DNA of 64,000 nt from Flavisolibacter nicotianae (GTDB lineage: Bacteria; Bacteroidota; Bacteroidia; Chitinophagales; Chitinophagaceae), in the NCBI RefSeq assembly GCF_003628535.1, contig NZ_RBCI01000007.1:178684-242683 (forward strand). Direction: 5' to 3'. The notes below the pieces were generated by a model. The model was not told the origin of the DNA, ran no database searches, and worked only from the letters and a program-made list of their open reading frames with translations. Below, piece after piece: positions 1 to 7,705 of this stretch (positions are counted from its first letter, which is position 1; the number at the start of each line of letters is the position of its first letter). The position numbers were made by a program, and so were the translations under genes.

Positions 1-1212
1 AGCAAAACCATCGGCCGCGAAACCGGTGTGAGTTACATCCTGGAAGGAAGTGTCAGGAAGTTCAGCAACAACCTCCGGATTACGGCACAATTCATCGATG
101 CCCGGGAGGATATTCACCTGTGGGCCGAAAATTACCGCGGCACGATGGAAGACATTTTCAATATCCAGGAGCAGGTGTCGGAAAAAATTGTTGAAGCGTT
201 GCGGATACAGCTTACAAGGGAAGAGCAGTTGGTGCTGGAAAAACGTTACACCGAAAACACGGCGGCTTATGAACTGTACCTGAAGGGACGTTCTTTCTGG
301 AAAAAAAGAAACGAGGAAAGCCTGAACGCCGCAATTGTCCATTTTGAAAAGGCACTGGAAAAAGATCCCGGTTATGCATTGGCGTGGGCCGGTCTCGCTG
401 ATACCTACAGCCTTATTGGCGAGTACACCAACATTTCACGCCGGGTATTGTTTCCAAAACAGATGGCCGCCGTCAACAAGGCGCTGGATCTCGATAACCG
501 TCTTGGCGAAGCCCATATCTCCCTGGCGATCTCGCTGATGCTTAATGAGTGGGACTGGAAGGCTTCGCAGAAAGAATTCCAGCTTGGCTTGGAACTCAAT
601 CCAAACTATGCGACGGGACATCATTGGTACGGCGAATGGCTGTTGTTTACCGGTGACTCGGAAGGCGCCTTTCGCGAAATAGGCATGGCGCTGGAACTGG
701 AGCCGGCTTCCCCGGGAATTGTAAAGGACAAAGGCATTTTTTATTATTACCTCGGCCGGTACGACCAGGCCCTACAAATGGGGATGATGGCACTGGAACT
801 GGATGCCGGTTTTGTGCCTGCCTACCGCCTTTTATCGCTTGCCTATGCAGGCATGCAAATGTTTGACGAAGCCATTGCGCAAAATGAGCACTGGGGTGAA
901 CGCACCGGTAATGCTGTGAAAACGGCGATTGCGCTGGCCGAAATTTACGCGATGTCGGGCCGTCAAGAAGAAGCAAAACAAATCCTGGACGACGTAGAAG
1001 CGGGAAAGGCGTTAAGTGCAAACGACTGCCGGGGTATGGCACTGGTCTATGCAGCCTTAGAGGATTCAGAACAAGCGTTTCGGTGGCTGGAAGAAAGCTT
1101 TACCAATCACGAGGAGTCCCTGTGCAGTATCAGGATCGACAGCAAATGGGATTCCCTGCGGCCTGATCCGCGGTTCAATGCACTGCTGAGGAAAATCGGG
1201 CTGGAAAAATAA
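1..1212 (+). CDS. TPR-repeat protein with TolB/FlgO-like module, C-terminal part (5' truncated by window)
   Basis: The frame is open from base 1 (S-K-T-I-G-R-E-T-G-V), so the gene begins outside the window and 403 residues are visible. The first 80 or so residues carry the module with V-S-Y-I-L-E-G-S-V-R and F-I-D-A-R-E-D-I-H-L-W-A, which lies downstream of a winged-helix, kinase or cyclase domain in many bacterial signalling proteins. It is followed by about seven TPR-type helical pairs. The end, L-R-P-D-P-R-F-N-A-L-L-R-K-I-G-L, is typical of this architecture. The missing N-terminus would decide whether it is a transcription regulator. It is separated from the sugar-degradation genes by about 390 bases, so a role in controlling them is only possible, not shown. 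Confidence 0.85.
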   Translation, partial: SKTIGRETGVSYILEGSVRKFSNNLRITAQFIDAREDIHLWAENYRGTMEDIFNIQEQVSEKIVEALRIQLTREEQLVLEKRYTENTAAYELYLKGRSFWKKRNEESLNAAIVHFEKALEKDPGYALAWAGLADTYSLIGEYTNISRRVLFPKQMAAVNKALDLDNRLGEAHISLAISLMLNEWDWKASQKEFQLGLELNPNYATGHHWYGEWLLFTGDSEGAFREIGMALELEPASPGIVKDKGIFYYYLGRYDQALQMGMMALELDAGFVPAYRLLSLAYAGMQMFDEAIAQNEHWGERTGNAVKTAIALAEIYAMSGRQEEAKQILDDVEAGKALSANDCRGMALVYAALEDSEQAFRWLEESFTNHEESLCSIRIDSKWDSLRPDPRFNALLRKIGLEK

Positions 1213-1602
1213 AAGCCGCAAAAACACCTGTCATTCGACAATTTAGTATGCATATGAACGGGTGGAATAAATGAAAGTCATTCCTGATGCGCAGGCGCAA
1301 AACGTGCAAATGCCGGCTTCTTTCAATCACCAATTCCGAACAGCATTTCTTTTTCAAACCGTCTTTTTTAGTATGTCTTCAGTACACCTGCAAACGATAT
1401 CGGTAACGATTGCATAAAAAAAGCGCTTCAATCCTCATGTTATCCCTGAATATCTGTTTAGACTTGTTTGGGAAAGGTGGGGACAATCATCTTTATTCAT
1501 ATGAAAGTCCCTTGCCCGTGATGGAAATGGTTGCCATCCACTTTGTGGCGAGGCAGTAGGGGCAGGAACGATTTCTTAATTGCAGTATATGAATAGCTAT
1601 AC
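1213..1602. other. Non-coding gap upstream of the first enzyme run
   Basis: These 390 bases hold no convincing gene. The only minus-strand ORF here (1175-1357, 60 aa) is low-complexity and has no recognisable domain. The notable content is an imperfect dyad at 1389-1414 followed by an AAGCGCTT palindrome at 1421-1428. This is a plausible promoter/operator region for the operon that starts at 1603. No confident -33/-7 Bacteroidetes promoter pair could be picked by eye. Confidence 0.5.
1389..1414. promoter_or_regulatory. Imperfect palindrome, candidate operator for the first operon
   Basis: A 26-base dyad has arms TGCAA and TTGCA at its ends and partly symmetric bases between them (CGAT and TAACGATTGC). 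Size and symmetry fit a LacI- or GntR-type operator. The half-site CGATTGC recurs in the perfect palindrome at 21651-21664, upstream of the DUF3826-susCD block, which favours a shared regulator. No cognate regulator gene is complete in the window. Confidence 0.4.
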
Positions 1603-4365
1603 ATGAAACGATTGACGCTATATCTCTTTTTCCTTCTGGTTTCCGTTTATGGCTTTACAACCGTGGAAGCACAGAAATCAACACAAAAACAAGTGACGCT
1701 TCTTGTCTCACGGCAGGCGCCGGCGAGAGTCTTATTTGGTGCGGACAGGTTAACGGCAGCCCTGAAAAAAGCCGGTTATCTGGTTAAAACGGAAACGGGT
1801 GACGAGTTGAAAAAGAATAGTAAGCCCCTTCTTATTGTCGCTGTAAAGAACGATCCGCTGCTGGCAAGGGCGCAGTCACAATTTCAACCGGATACGGCAG
1901 GCAGGAGTGCAAAAGAAGGCTTTTTGATCTCAACAAAAAACAACGCGATACTGGTTGCCGGCAACGACGCCTCTGGTGCGCTGTACGGCTGTTTGGAACT
2001 GGCCGAAAGAGTGGAAGCGCAAAAAAAGCTGCCGGCAAACCTGACCTATTCCGATGCGCCGGAAATGGTGCTTCGCGGCGAATGCATCGGCCTGCAAAAG
2101 CCCGCCTACCTGCCCGGCCGGCATGTTTATGAATATCCCTACACGCCGGAAACCTTTCCCTGGTTTTACGATAAGGCCCTGTGGCTCCGGGTGCTGGATT
2201 CGATGGTGCAGAACCGCATGAACTCCCTGTACCTCTGGAACGGTCATCCTTTTGCTTCGCTGGTGCGACTGAAAGAGTATCCTTACGCGGTGGAAGTGGA
2301 CGACGCCACCTTCAAAAAAAACGAAGAGGTGTTCAGCTTCCTCACAAAAGAGGCGGACAAAAGAGGGATCTGGGTCATCCAGATGTTTTACAACATCATC
2401 GTCTCCAAACCCTTTGCGGAAAAGCACGGCATCGCCACGCAGGATCGCAACCGGCCCATCATTCCGCTGATCGCCGATTACACCCGCAAGTCCATTGCCG
2501 CTTTCGTGGAAAAATACCCGAATGTCGGGCTGATGGTGGCGCTGGGCGAAGCCATGGAAGGCGTGGGGCAGGACGACATCGACTGGTTTACCAAAACCAT
2601 CATTCCCGGTGTGAAAGACGGGTTGAAGGCCATGGGAAAAACAGAAGAGCCGCCGATTGTTTTGCGGGCCCACGACACGGATGCACCCGGCGTGATGGAA
2701 GCGGCGCTGCCACTATATAAAAATTTATACACCGAAGCAAAATACAACGGCGAAGCACTTACGACGTACACCCCCCGCGGTCCCTGGGCTGATTTGCACC
2801 GCAAACTGAGCAGCCTGGGTTCGGTGCAGATCGAGAACGTACACATCCTTGCCAACCTGGAACCCTTCCGGTATGGCTCACCCGATTTTATTCAAAAGTC
2901 CGTACAGGCCATGCATACGGTACACCATGGCAACGGGCTGCATTTGTACCCGCAGGCGTCGTACTGGGATTGGCCCTACACGGCCGATAAAGCGCCGAAA
3001 CGCTTGCTGCAAATTGACCGGGATTGGATCTGGTACAAAGCCTGGAGCCGCTATGCCTGGAAAGCGAACCACAGCAGGGAAACGGAAACGGCTTACTGGG
3101 ATAATCTACTTGCTCAAAAATTCGGCGCCACGCAAACGGCGGCAAAAAACATTCGCACCGCTTACGAAGAAGCCGGTGAAATTGCGCCCAAGCTCCTGCG
3201 CCGTTTTGGCATCACCGACGGCAACCGCCAAACGCTGACGCTCGGCATGTTCATGACGCAATTGATCAATCCGTACCGCTACGGACTGTTTACACTGCTG
3301 TACAATTCGGAAGGACCGGAAGGAGAGATGCTGACTGATTATGCGGAGAAGGAATGGAAAGGTGAAAAGCATGTTGGTGAAACGCCTGTTCAAATCATCA
3401 ATGAAGTAAAAGCCCACGGGAAGAAAGCGGTGCAGGCCATCGAAAACGCTTCAGCAGGCGTAAAGGCCAACCAGGAAGAATTTGATCGCCTGCGCAATGA
3501 TATGCACATCTACGAAGCACTGGCCAACAATTTCGCTGAAAAAGCGGAAGCAGCGCTGGCGGTTTTACGCTACAAGTATTCGAACGACATCAATGACCTC
3601 GAAAAAGGTAGGGCGCACCTCGAAAAAAGCCTGCGGTCATTTGAAACGCTGGTGAGCCTGACAAAGAATTCTTACCTGTATGCCAACAGCATGCAAACGC
3701 AGCAACGGAAAATTCCGATTGGCGGCAACGATGGCAGGAACAAAACATGGGAAGAGTTGCTGCCGTTTTACCAACAGGAACTGGCTAATCTTCTGCGGAA
3801 CATTGACTCGCTGAAATCTCCCGTGAAGACTGCCCGTGCGGTGGAAAAAATCCGGTTTCAACCGGCCGCTGTCACCCTGCTCACGCAACCAATTTCTACG
3901 TATGAAATAGCGACCGGCAAGGAATTGTTTGCCGATACGGCCACCTACATCAAGGATTTTGCGGAAGAACTGGCGAAGCTGCAAGGCCTGAAGCTTTCCA
4001 CCACGCAACAGGTAAAGGAGGGCACCACGATTCGATTTTCCAATGCAAAACCGGTGAAGGTCCTCGTGGGTTATTTCAATTCGAAAGACAGTCGTTACCT
4101 GCAACCGCCGCAGCTGGAAACAGATGCCAGTGCCAACGATTACGGCCAGGCGGAAGCAAAGCTCCGCAACGCGGTGATCATCTCCGGCTTGCCACCTGTC
4201 AATGTTCATACTTATTCCTTCAAGGCGGGAGAAAATACCCTGCGGCTGGCAAAAGGAATGGCGCTGGTGCTGGGTTTTGTGGACGATGCGCAGCCCTTCC
4301 CGGTGCGGGATGCGGGACTCATTTCGGGTGGCGTGAAAAAAGAACTCGATTGGTTATTTGAATGA
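1603..4365 (+). CDS. Secreted alpha-glucuronidase-like / GH20-domain-2-like glycosidase, specificity unknown
   Basis: The protein has 920 residues with a Sec signal ending near residue 23 (TTVEAQ). Residues about 25-140 form the alpha/beta domain that precedes the barrel in GH20, GH67 and GH115 enzymes; the segment G-A-L-Y-G-C-L-E-L-A-E is characteristic of it. The next 350 residues read as a TIM barrel (L-R-G-E-C-I-G, M-N-S-L-Y-L-W-N-G, V-G-L-M-V-A-L-G-E), then a long helical part and a C-terminal beta domain. The fold suggests exo-action on an alpha-linked uronic acid, so alpha-galacturonidase or alpha-glucuronidase is a reasonable guess in a pectin locus. The catalytic acids cannot be assigned. 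It is the first gene of the run and ends 6 bases before the next gene. Confidence 0.7.
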   Translation: MKRLTLYLFFLLVSVYGFTTVEAQKSTQKQVTLLVSRQAPARVLFGADRLTAALKKAGYLVKTETGDELKKNSKPLLIVAVKNDPLLARAQSQFQPDTAGRSAKEGFLISTKNNAILVAGNDASGALYGCLELAERVEAQKKLPANLTYSDAPEMVLRGECIGLQKPAYLPGRHVYEYPYTPETFPWFYDKALWLRVLDSMVQNRMNSLYLWNGHPFASLVRLKEYPYAVEVDDATFKKNEEVFSFLTKEADKRGIWVIQMFYNIIVSKPFAEKHGIATQDRNRPIIPLIADYTRKSIAAFVEKYPNVGLMVALGEAMEGVGQDDIDWFTKTIIPGVKDGLKAMGKTEEPPIVLRAHDTDAPGVMEAALPLYKNLYTEAKYNGEALTTYTPRGPWADLHRKLSSLGSVQIENVHILANLEPFRYGSPDFIQKSVQAMHTVHHGNGLHLYPQASYWDWPYTADKAPKRLLQIDRDWIWYKAWSRYAWKANHSRETETAYWDNLLAQKFGATQTAAKNIRTAYEEAGEIAPKLLRRFGITDGNRQTLTLGMFMTQLINPYRYGLFTLLYNSEGPEGEMLTDYAEKEWKGEKHVGETPVQIINEVKAHGKKAVQAIENASAGVKANQEEFDRLRNDMHIYEALANNFAEKAEAALAVLRYKYSNDINDLEKGRAHLEKSLRSFETLVSLTKNSYLYANSMQTQQRKIPIGGNDGRNKTWEELLPFYQQELANLLRNIDSLKSPVKTARAVEKIRFQPAAVTLLTQPISTYEIATGKELFADTATYIKDFAEELAKLQGLKLSTTQQVKEGTTIRFSNAKPVKVLVGYFNSKDSRYLQPPQLETDASANDYGQAEAKLRNAVIISGLPPVNVHTYSFKAGENTLRLAKGMALVLGFVDDAQPFPVRDAGLISGGVKKELDWLFE

Positions 4366-4371
4366 TCAGAC

Positions 4372-5931
4372 ATGAAAAATGATTTGTTTTATAGAACGCT
4401 TTGTTTGCTGGTGGCGATGCTCGCCGCCGCGACAGTTTGCTCTGCGCAGAACAAAGTCAATTCGCACCTAACGGATAAGCTCAGGCTGTATGTAAATTAT
4501 TTTGATGCAATTGATTCGGAATACGCCGTTAATTATGTTCCCAACGACAAGGCCGTCGACTGGCTGTCGAAGAACATTCCACTCTTTGAATGCCCCGATA
4601 CCACGCTGGAAAAAATTTACTATTACCGGTGGTGGGCGGTTCGCAAGCATTTAAAGCAAACTCCCGACGGGTTTGTGTTTACCGAATTCATCACACCCAT
4701 GAAACATGCCGGGAAGCACAACACCATCAGCAGCGCTCTGGGACATCACATCTACGAGCTTCGCTGGCTGCACGATCAGCAATACCTGGATGACTACATC
4801 AACTTCTGGCTGCATGTCGATCCGCAAACACCCAAGCCGCACCTGCACGCTTTCAGCAGCTGGCTGCAGAATGCCGTGTACAATCGCTATCTCGTCAACC
4901 TGGACAAAGATTTTTTGAAGAAGAACATCAGGGCGATGGATTCGGATTACAAAGCATGGGAGGCTGAAAAGTTGTTGCCTTCAGGTTTGTACTGGCAGTT
5001 CGATGTGCGGGATGCAATGGAAGAATCGATCAGCGGTGGCCGCAAAGAACAAAACCGCCGGCCAACGATCAACAGCTACATGTACGGCAATGCCGTGGCG
5101 CTGTCTGCCATGGCAAAACTGCTGCGCATCGACAGCCTGCAAAAAAAATATGCGGTAAAAGCGGAGACGCTCCGGAAACTGGTGCACGACAGCCTTTGGG
5201 ACAACCGGGAACAGTTTTTCAAAGTGCTGCATCCAACCGGCCAGCTGGACGATGCCCGTGAAGAACTGGGATACATTCCTTGGTATTTTAACCTGCCTTA
5301 CAAAAACGAAAAGTATGCGGCGCAGTGGAATGAATTGCTGGACAAAGCCGGTTTCCAGGCGCCCTGGGGCATTACCACGGCCGAACGGCGCCACCCGCTT
5401 TTCCGGACGCATGGCTCGGGTCATGGCTGCGAATGGGATGGGGCAGTTTGGCCCTATGCTACAGCGCAAACGCTGAAAGGATTGTCTCATTTGTTAACGA
5501 ACTATCCGCACCACGCAAAGATGAACGCATCCGTTTTTTACAACGAGCTGCACAAATATGCCTGGTCGCACCAGAAAAGAGGGCTGCCTTACCTGGGTGA
5601 ATACCAGGACGAAAAAAACGGTGAGTGGCTGAAAGGCGACAACCCCCGCAGCAGTTATTACAATCATTCCACTTTTGCTGACCTGATCATAAACGATCTT
5701 ATGGGACTAAAACCCCGGGAAGACAATGTGCTCGAACTTGAACCGCTGATTCCAAAAGGCAAGTGGGACTGGTTTTGCCTGGAGAACGTTTTTTATCACC
5801 ACAAAATGCTGACGATACGCTGGGATAAAAATGGCCGGAAGTACGGCAAGGGAAGCGGGCTGGCTGTCCTGGCAGATGGGAAGCTGTTGTACAGGGGAAA
5901 GGAGCTGAAGCCGGTAAAAATAAAAATGTAG
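4372..5931 (+). CDS. (alpha/alpha)6-barrel glycoside hydrolase, MGH1/GH63-like
   Basis: The 519-residue protein has a signal peptide ending at about residue 25 (TVCSAQ). The rest is a helical toroid of the trehalase/GH63/MGH1-like type. Typical blocks are H-H-I-Y-E-L-R-W-L near residue 125, G-C-E-W-D-G-A-V-W-P near 350 and Y-N-H-S-T-F-A-D-L-I-I-N near 430. The acidic residues in the W-D-G-A-V-W-P and D-A-M-E-E-S blocks are catalytic candidates. Related Bacteroidetes proteins occur in pectin and arabinan loci, including beta-L-arabinofuranosidases, but the substrate cannot be read from the sequence. It lies between the alpha-glucuronidase-like gene and GH28. Confidence 0.65.
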   Translation: MKNDLFYRTLCLLVAMLAAATVCSAQNKVNSHLTDKLRLYVNYFDAIDSEYAVNYVPNDKAVDWLSKNIPLFECPDTTLEKIYYYRWWAVRKHLKQTPDGFVFTEFITPMKHAGKHNTISSALGHHIYELRWLHDQQYLDDYINFWLHVDPQTPKPHLHAFSSWLQNAVYNRYLVNLDKDFLKKNIRAMDSDYKAWEAEKLLPSGLYWQFDVRDAMEESISGGRKEQNRRPTINSYMYGNAVALSAMAKLLRIDSLQKKYAVKAETLRKLVHDSLWDNREQFFKVLHPTGQLDDAREELGYIPWYFNLPYKNEKYAAQWNELLDKAGFQAPWGITTAERRHPLFRTHGSGHGCEWDGAVWPYATAQTLKGLSHLLTNYPHHAKMNASVFYNELHKYAWSHQKRGLPYLGEYQDEKNGEWLKGDNPRSSYYNHSTFADLIINDLMGLKPREDNVLELEPLIPKGKWDWFCLENVFYHHKMLTIRWDKNGRKYGKGSGLAVLADGKLLYRGKELKPVKIKM

Positions 5932-5960
5932 CTGGCGCTTTTTTAAAGCAATCAAGAGTT

Positions 5961-7511
5961 ATGAAACGATCAGTCATCATCTTTTTTTTGTGCTTGTTCT
6001 TTCACTCCCTGGAGGCGCAGTCATGGTACAACGTGCTTTCCTACGGCGCCAAAAATGACAGCAGCAAACTGTCCACCACCGCCATTGCGGCCGCTATCAA
6101 TGCCGCGGCAAAAAAAGGCGGCGGCACGGTTTATTTTCCCGCGGGAAAATATCTCACGGGCCCCATTCACCTGAAAAGCAACATCACCATTTATATCGAC
6201 GCCGGTGCGGAACTGCACTTCAGCGACAATTTTGATCACTACATGCCCTTTGTGGAAAGCCGGTTTGAAGGGGTGGATGTCAAAAGTTTTTCACCGCTTT
6301 TTTATGCGTACAAGGCCGAAAACATTTCCATCATTGGCCGTGGACTGATCAATGGCCACGGTAAAAAATGGTGGGATGTAGCGGAAGGCTACAAGGAAGA
6401 CCAGCCTAAAACAAAATGGCAGCTTGCCTTTGAAGCGGCCAACAAGGACATGATCCAGCCCGATGACCTGGGACAGATCAAAAAAGGATTTCTTCGGCCG
6501 CCCTTCATTCAACCGATGTTTTGCAAAAACGTCCTGGTGCAGGGCATCACGATTGTCAACTCGCCGTTCTGGACCGTGAACCCCGAGTTCTGTGAAAATG
6601 TCACGGTGGAAGGCGTTACCATCAACAACCCGCATTCGCCGAACACGGATGGGATCAACCCGGAAAGCTGCAAGTATGTGCACATTACCAACTGTCACAT
6701 CAGCGTGGGCGATGATTGCATTACGATCAAGTCGGGCAAGGATCTTCCGGGTCGGACAAAGGCGGCGCCGGCCGAGAATTACACCATCACCAACTGCACG
6801 ATGCTGTCGGGGCACGGCGGCGTGGTGATCGGCAGCGAAATGAGCGGCGATGTGAAAAAGATCACCATCTCCAACTGTGTGTTTGACGGCACCGACAGGG
6901 GGATCCGCATCAAAACGGCAAGGGGCCGAGGCGGTGTGGTGGAAGACATCCGAGTGAGCAATATCGTGATGAAAAACATCCGGCAACAGGCCATTGTGCT
7001 GGACATGCAATACGCCAAAACGGCACCGGAGCCCGTATCGGAGCGGACGCCTCGGTTTCGCAACATCCACCTGAGCGGCATCACGGCGAAGACGGCACAG
7101 GCCATTTACATCAACGGGCTGGCAGAAATGCCGGTGGAGGACATCAGCTTCAGCGATATCCAGTTTGAGGCACAAACCGGCGTTGTCATCAAGGAAGCAA
7201 CGAACATCGAGTTTCACAATGTGCGCATCACGACCAACGAAGGCGCTTCGCTGGCGGCAGAAAATGTAAGTGACCTGACCATCGATGGCGTGAAAACCCT
7301 GCAGCCGCTTGCCGGCAAGCCAACCATTGACCTGAACAATGTGCAGAACGTGTTTCTCTACAACTGCAACCCGGTAAAGGAAACTCCCGTGTTTTTGCAG
7401 GTGAGGGGAGAGCGGTCGAAGGGCATTGTGCTGAAAGGCAACAATTTTGCCGGTGCGGTAAAACCGGTGGTGCAGGAAGGCAGCGTGGCGGAAACCATCG
7501 CAGTGAATTAA
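5961..7511 (+). CDS. GH28 polygalacturonase / rhamnogalacturonan hydrolase family
   Basis: This right-handed beta-helix enzyme hydrolyses galacturonan or RG-I backbones by inversion. All four GH28 signatures are present: NTDG at residues 228-231 (D230), GDD at 250-252, GHG at 284-286 and RIK at 316-318. Residues 1-20 are a Sec signal (H-S-L-E-A-Q), followed by the pectate-lyase-3-like start with G-A-K-N-D-S and G-G-G-T-V-Y-F-P-A-G-K-Y. The length of 516 is normal for Bacteroidetes GH28. Exo- versus endo-action and GalA versus RG preference cannot be decided from the motifs. Confidence 0.95.
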   Translation: MKRSVIIFFLCLFFHSLEAQSWYNVLSYGAKNDSSKLSTTAIAAAINAAAKKGGGTVYFPAGKYLTGPIHLKSNITIYIDAGAELHFSDNFDHYMPFVESRFEGVDVKSFSPLFYAYKAENISIIGRGLINGHGKKWWDVAEGYKEDQPKTKWQLAFEAANKDMIQPDDLGQIKKGFLRPPFIQPMFCKNVLVQGITIVNSPFWTVNPEFCENVTVEGVTINNPHSPNTDGINPESCKYVHITNCHISVGDDCITIKSGKDLPGRTKAAPAENYTITNCTMLSGHGGVVIGSEMSGDVKKITISNCVFDGTDRGIRIKTARGRGGVVEDIRVSNIVMKNIRQQAIVLDMQYAKTAPEPVSERTPRFRNIHLSGITAKTAQAIYINGLAEMPVEDISFSDIQFEAQTGVVIKEATNIEFHNVRITTNEGASLAAENVSDLTIDGVKTLQPLAGKPTIDLNNVQNVFLYNCNPVKETPVFLQVRGERSKGIVLKGNNFAGAVKPVVQEGSVAETIAVN

Positions 7512-7552
7512 TCAACAACGTAGTTGTATGCAGCACAAATTGGAATACAGGA

Positions 7553-7660
7553 GAACCACAGGGACACAGAGTAACACGGTGTTCCTCCGTGTCCCTGTGT
7601 CTCCGTGGTTCAAAAACCTGCTGCATAGACTTACCGAACGTCCAAGAGTGCGACGCAACG
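7553..7660 (-). repeat. Dispersed hairpin repeat, copy 1 (intergenic, reverse orientation)
   Basis: This is a full copy of the element also found at 10569-10683 and 54492-54606, here on the minus strand. It has two parts: a long imperfect hairpin at 7553-7611 (outer arms GAACCACAGGGACACAGAG and its approximate complement ending CTCCGTGGTTC) and a conserved tail at 7612-7660 containing CTGCATAGACTTACCGAACG and ending GCGACGCAACG. It occupies most of the gap between GH28 and GH95. Read on the minus strand in the frame used by the other copies it is open and encodes an arginine-rich stretch followed by a hydrophobic one. There is no transposase. Confidence 0.85.
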
Positions 7661-7705
7661 GCAGCCAAATAATAGTACTATCGCTTGGTACATAAAAATA
7701 TTCAT

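Noticed and set aside
6291..7217. Minus-strand ORF of 308 aa
   Set aside because: Antisense shadow of the GH28 gene, histidine- and valine-rich as expected from reverse reading of repetitive beta-helix codons.
7553..7660. Possible CRISPR or ordinary terminator
   Set aside because: The repeat copies are thousands of bases apart with no regular spacers, and the hairpin has no T-run; the same sequence is inside coding regions elsewhere.
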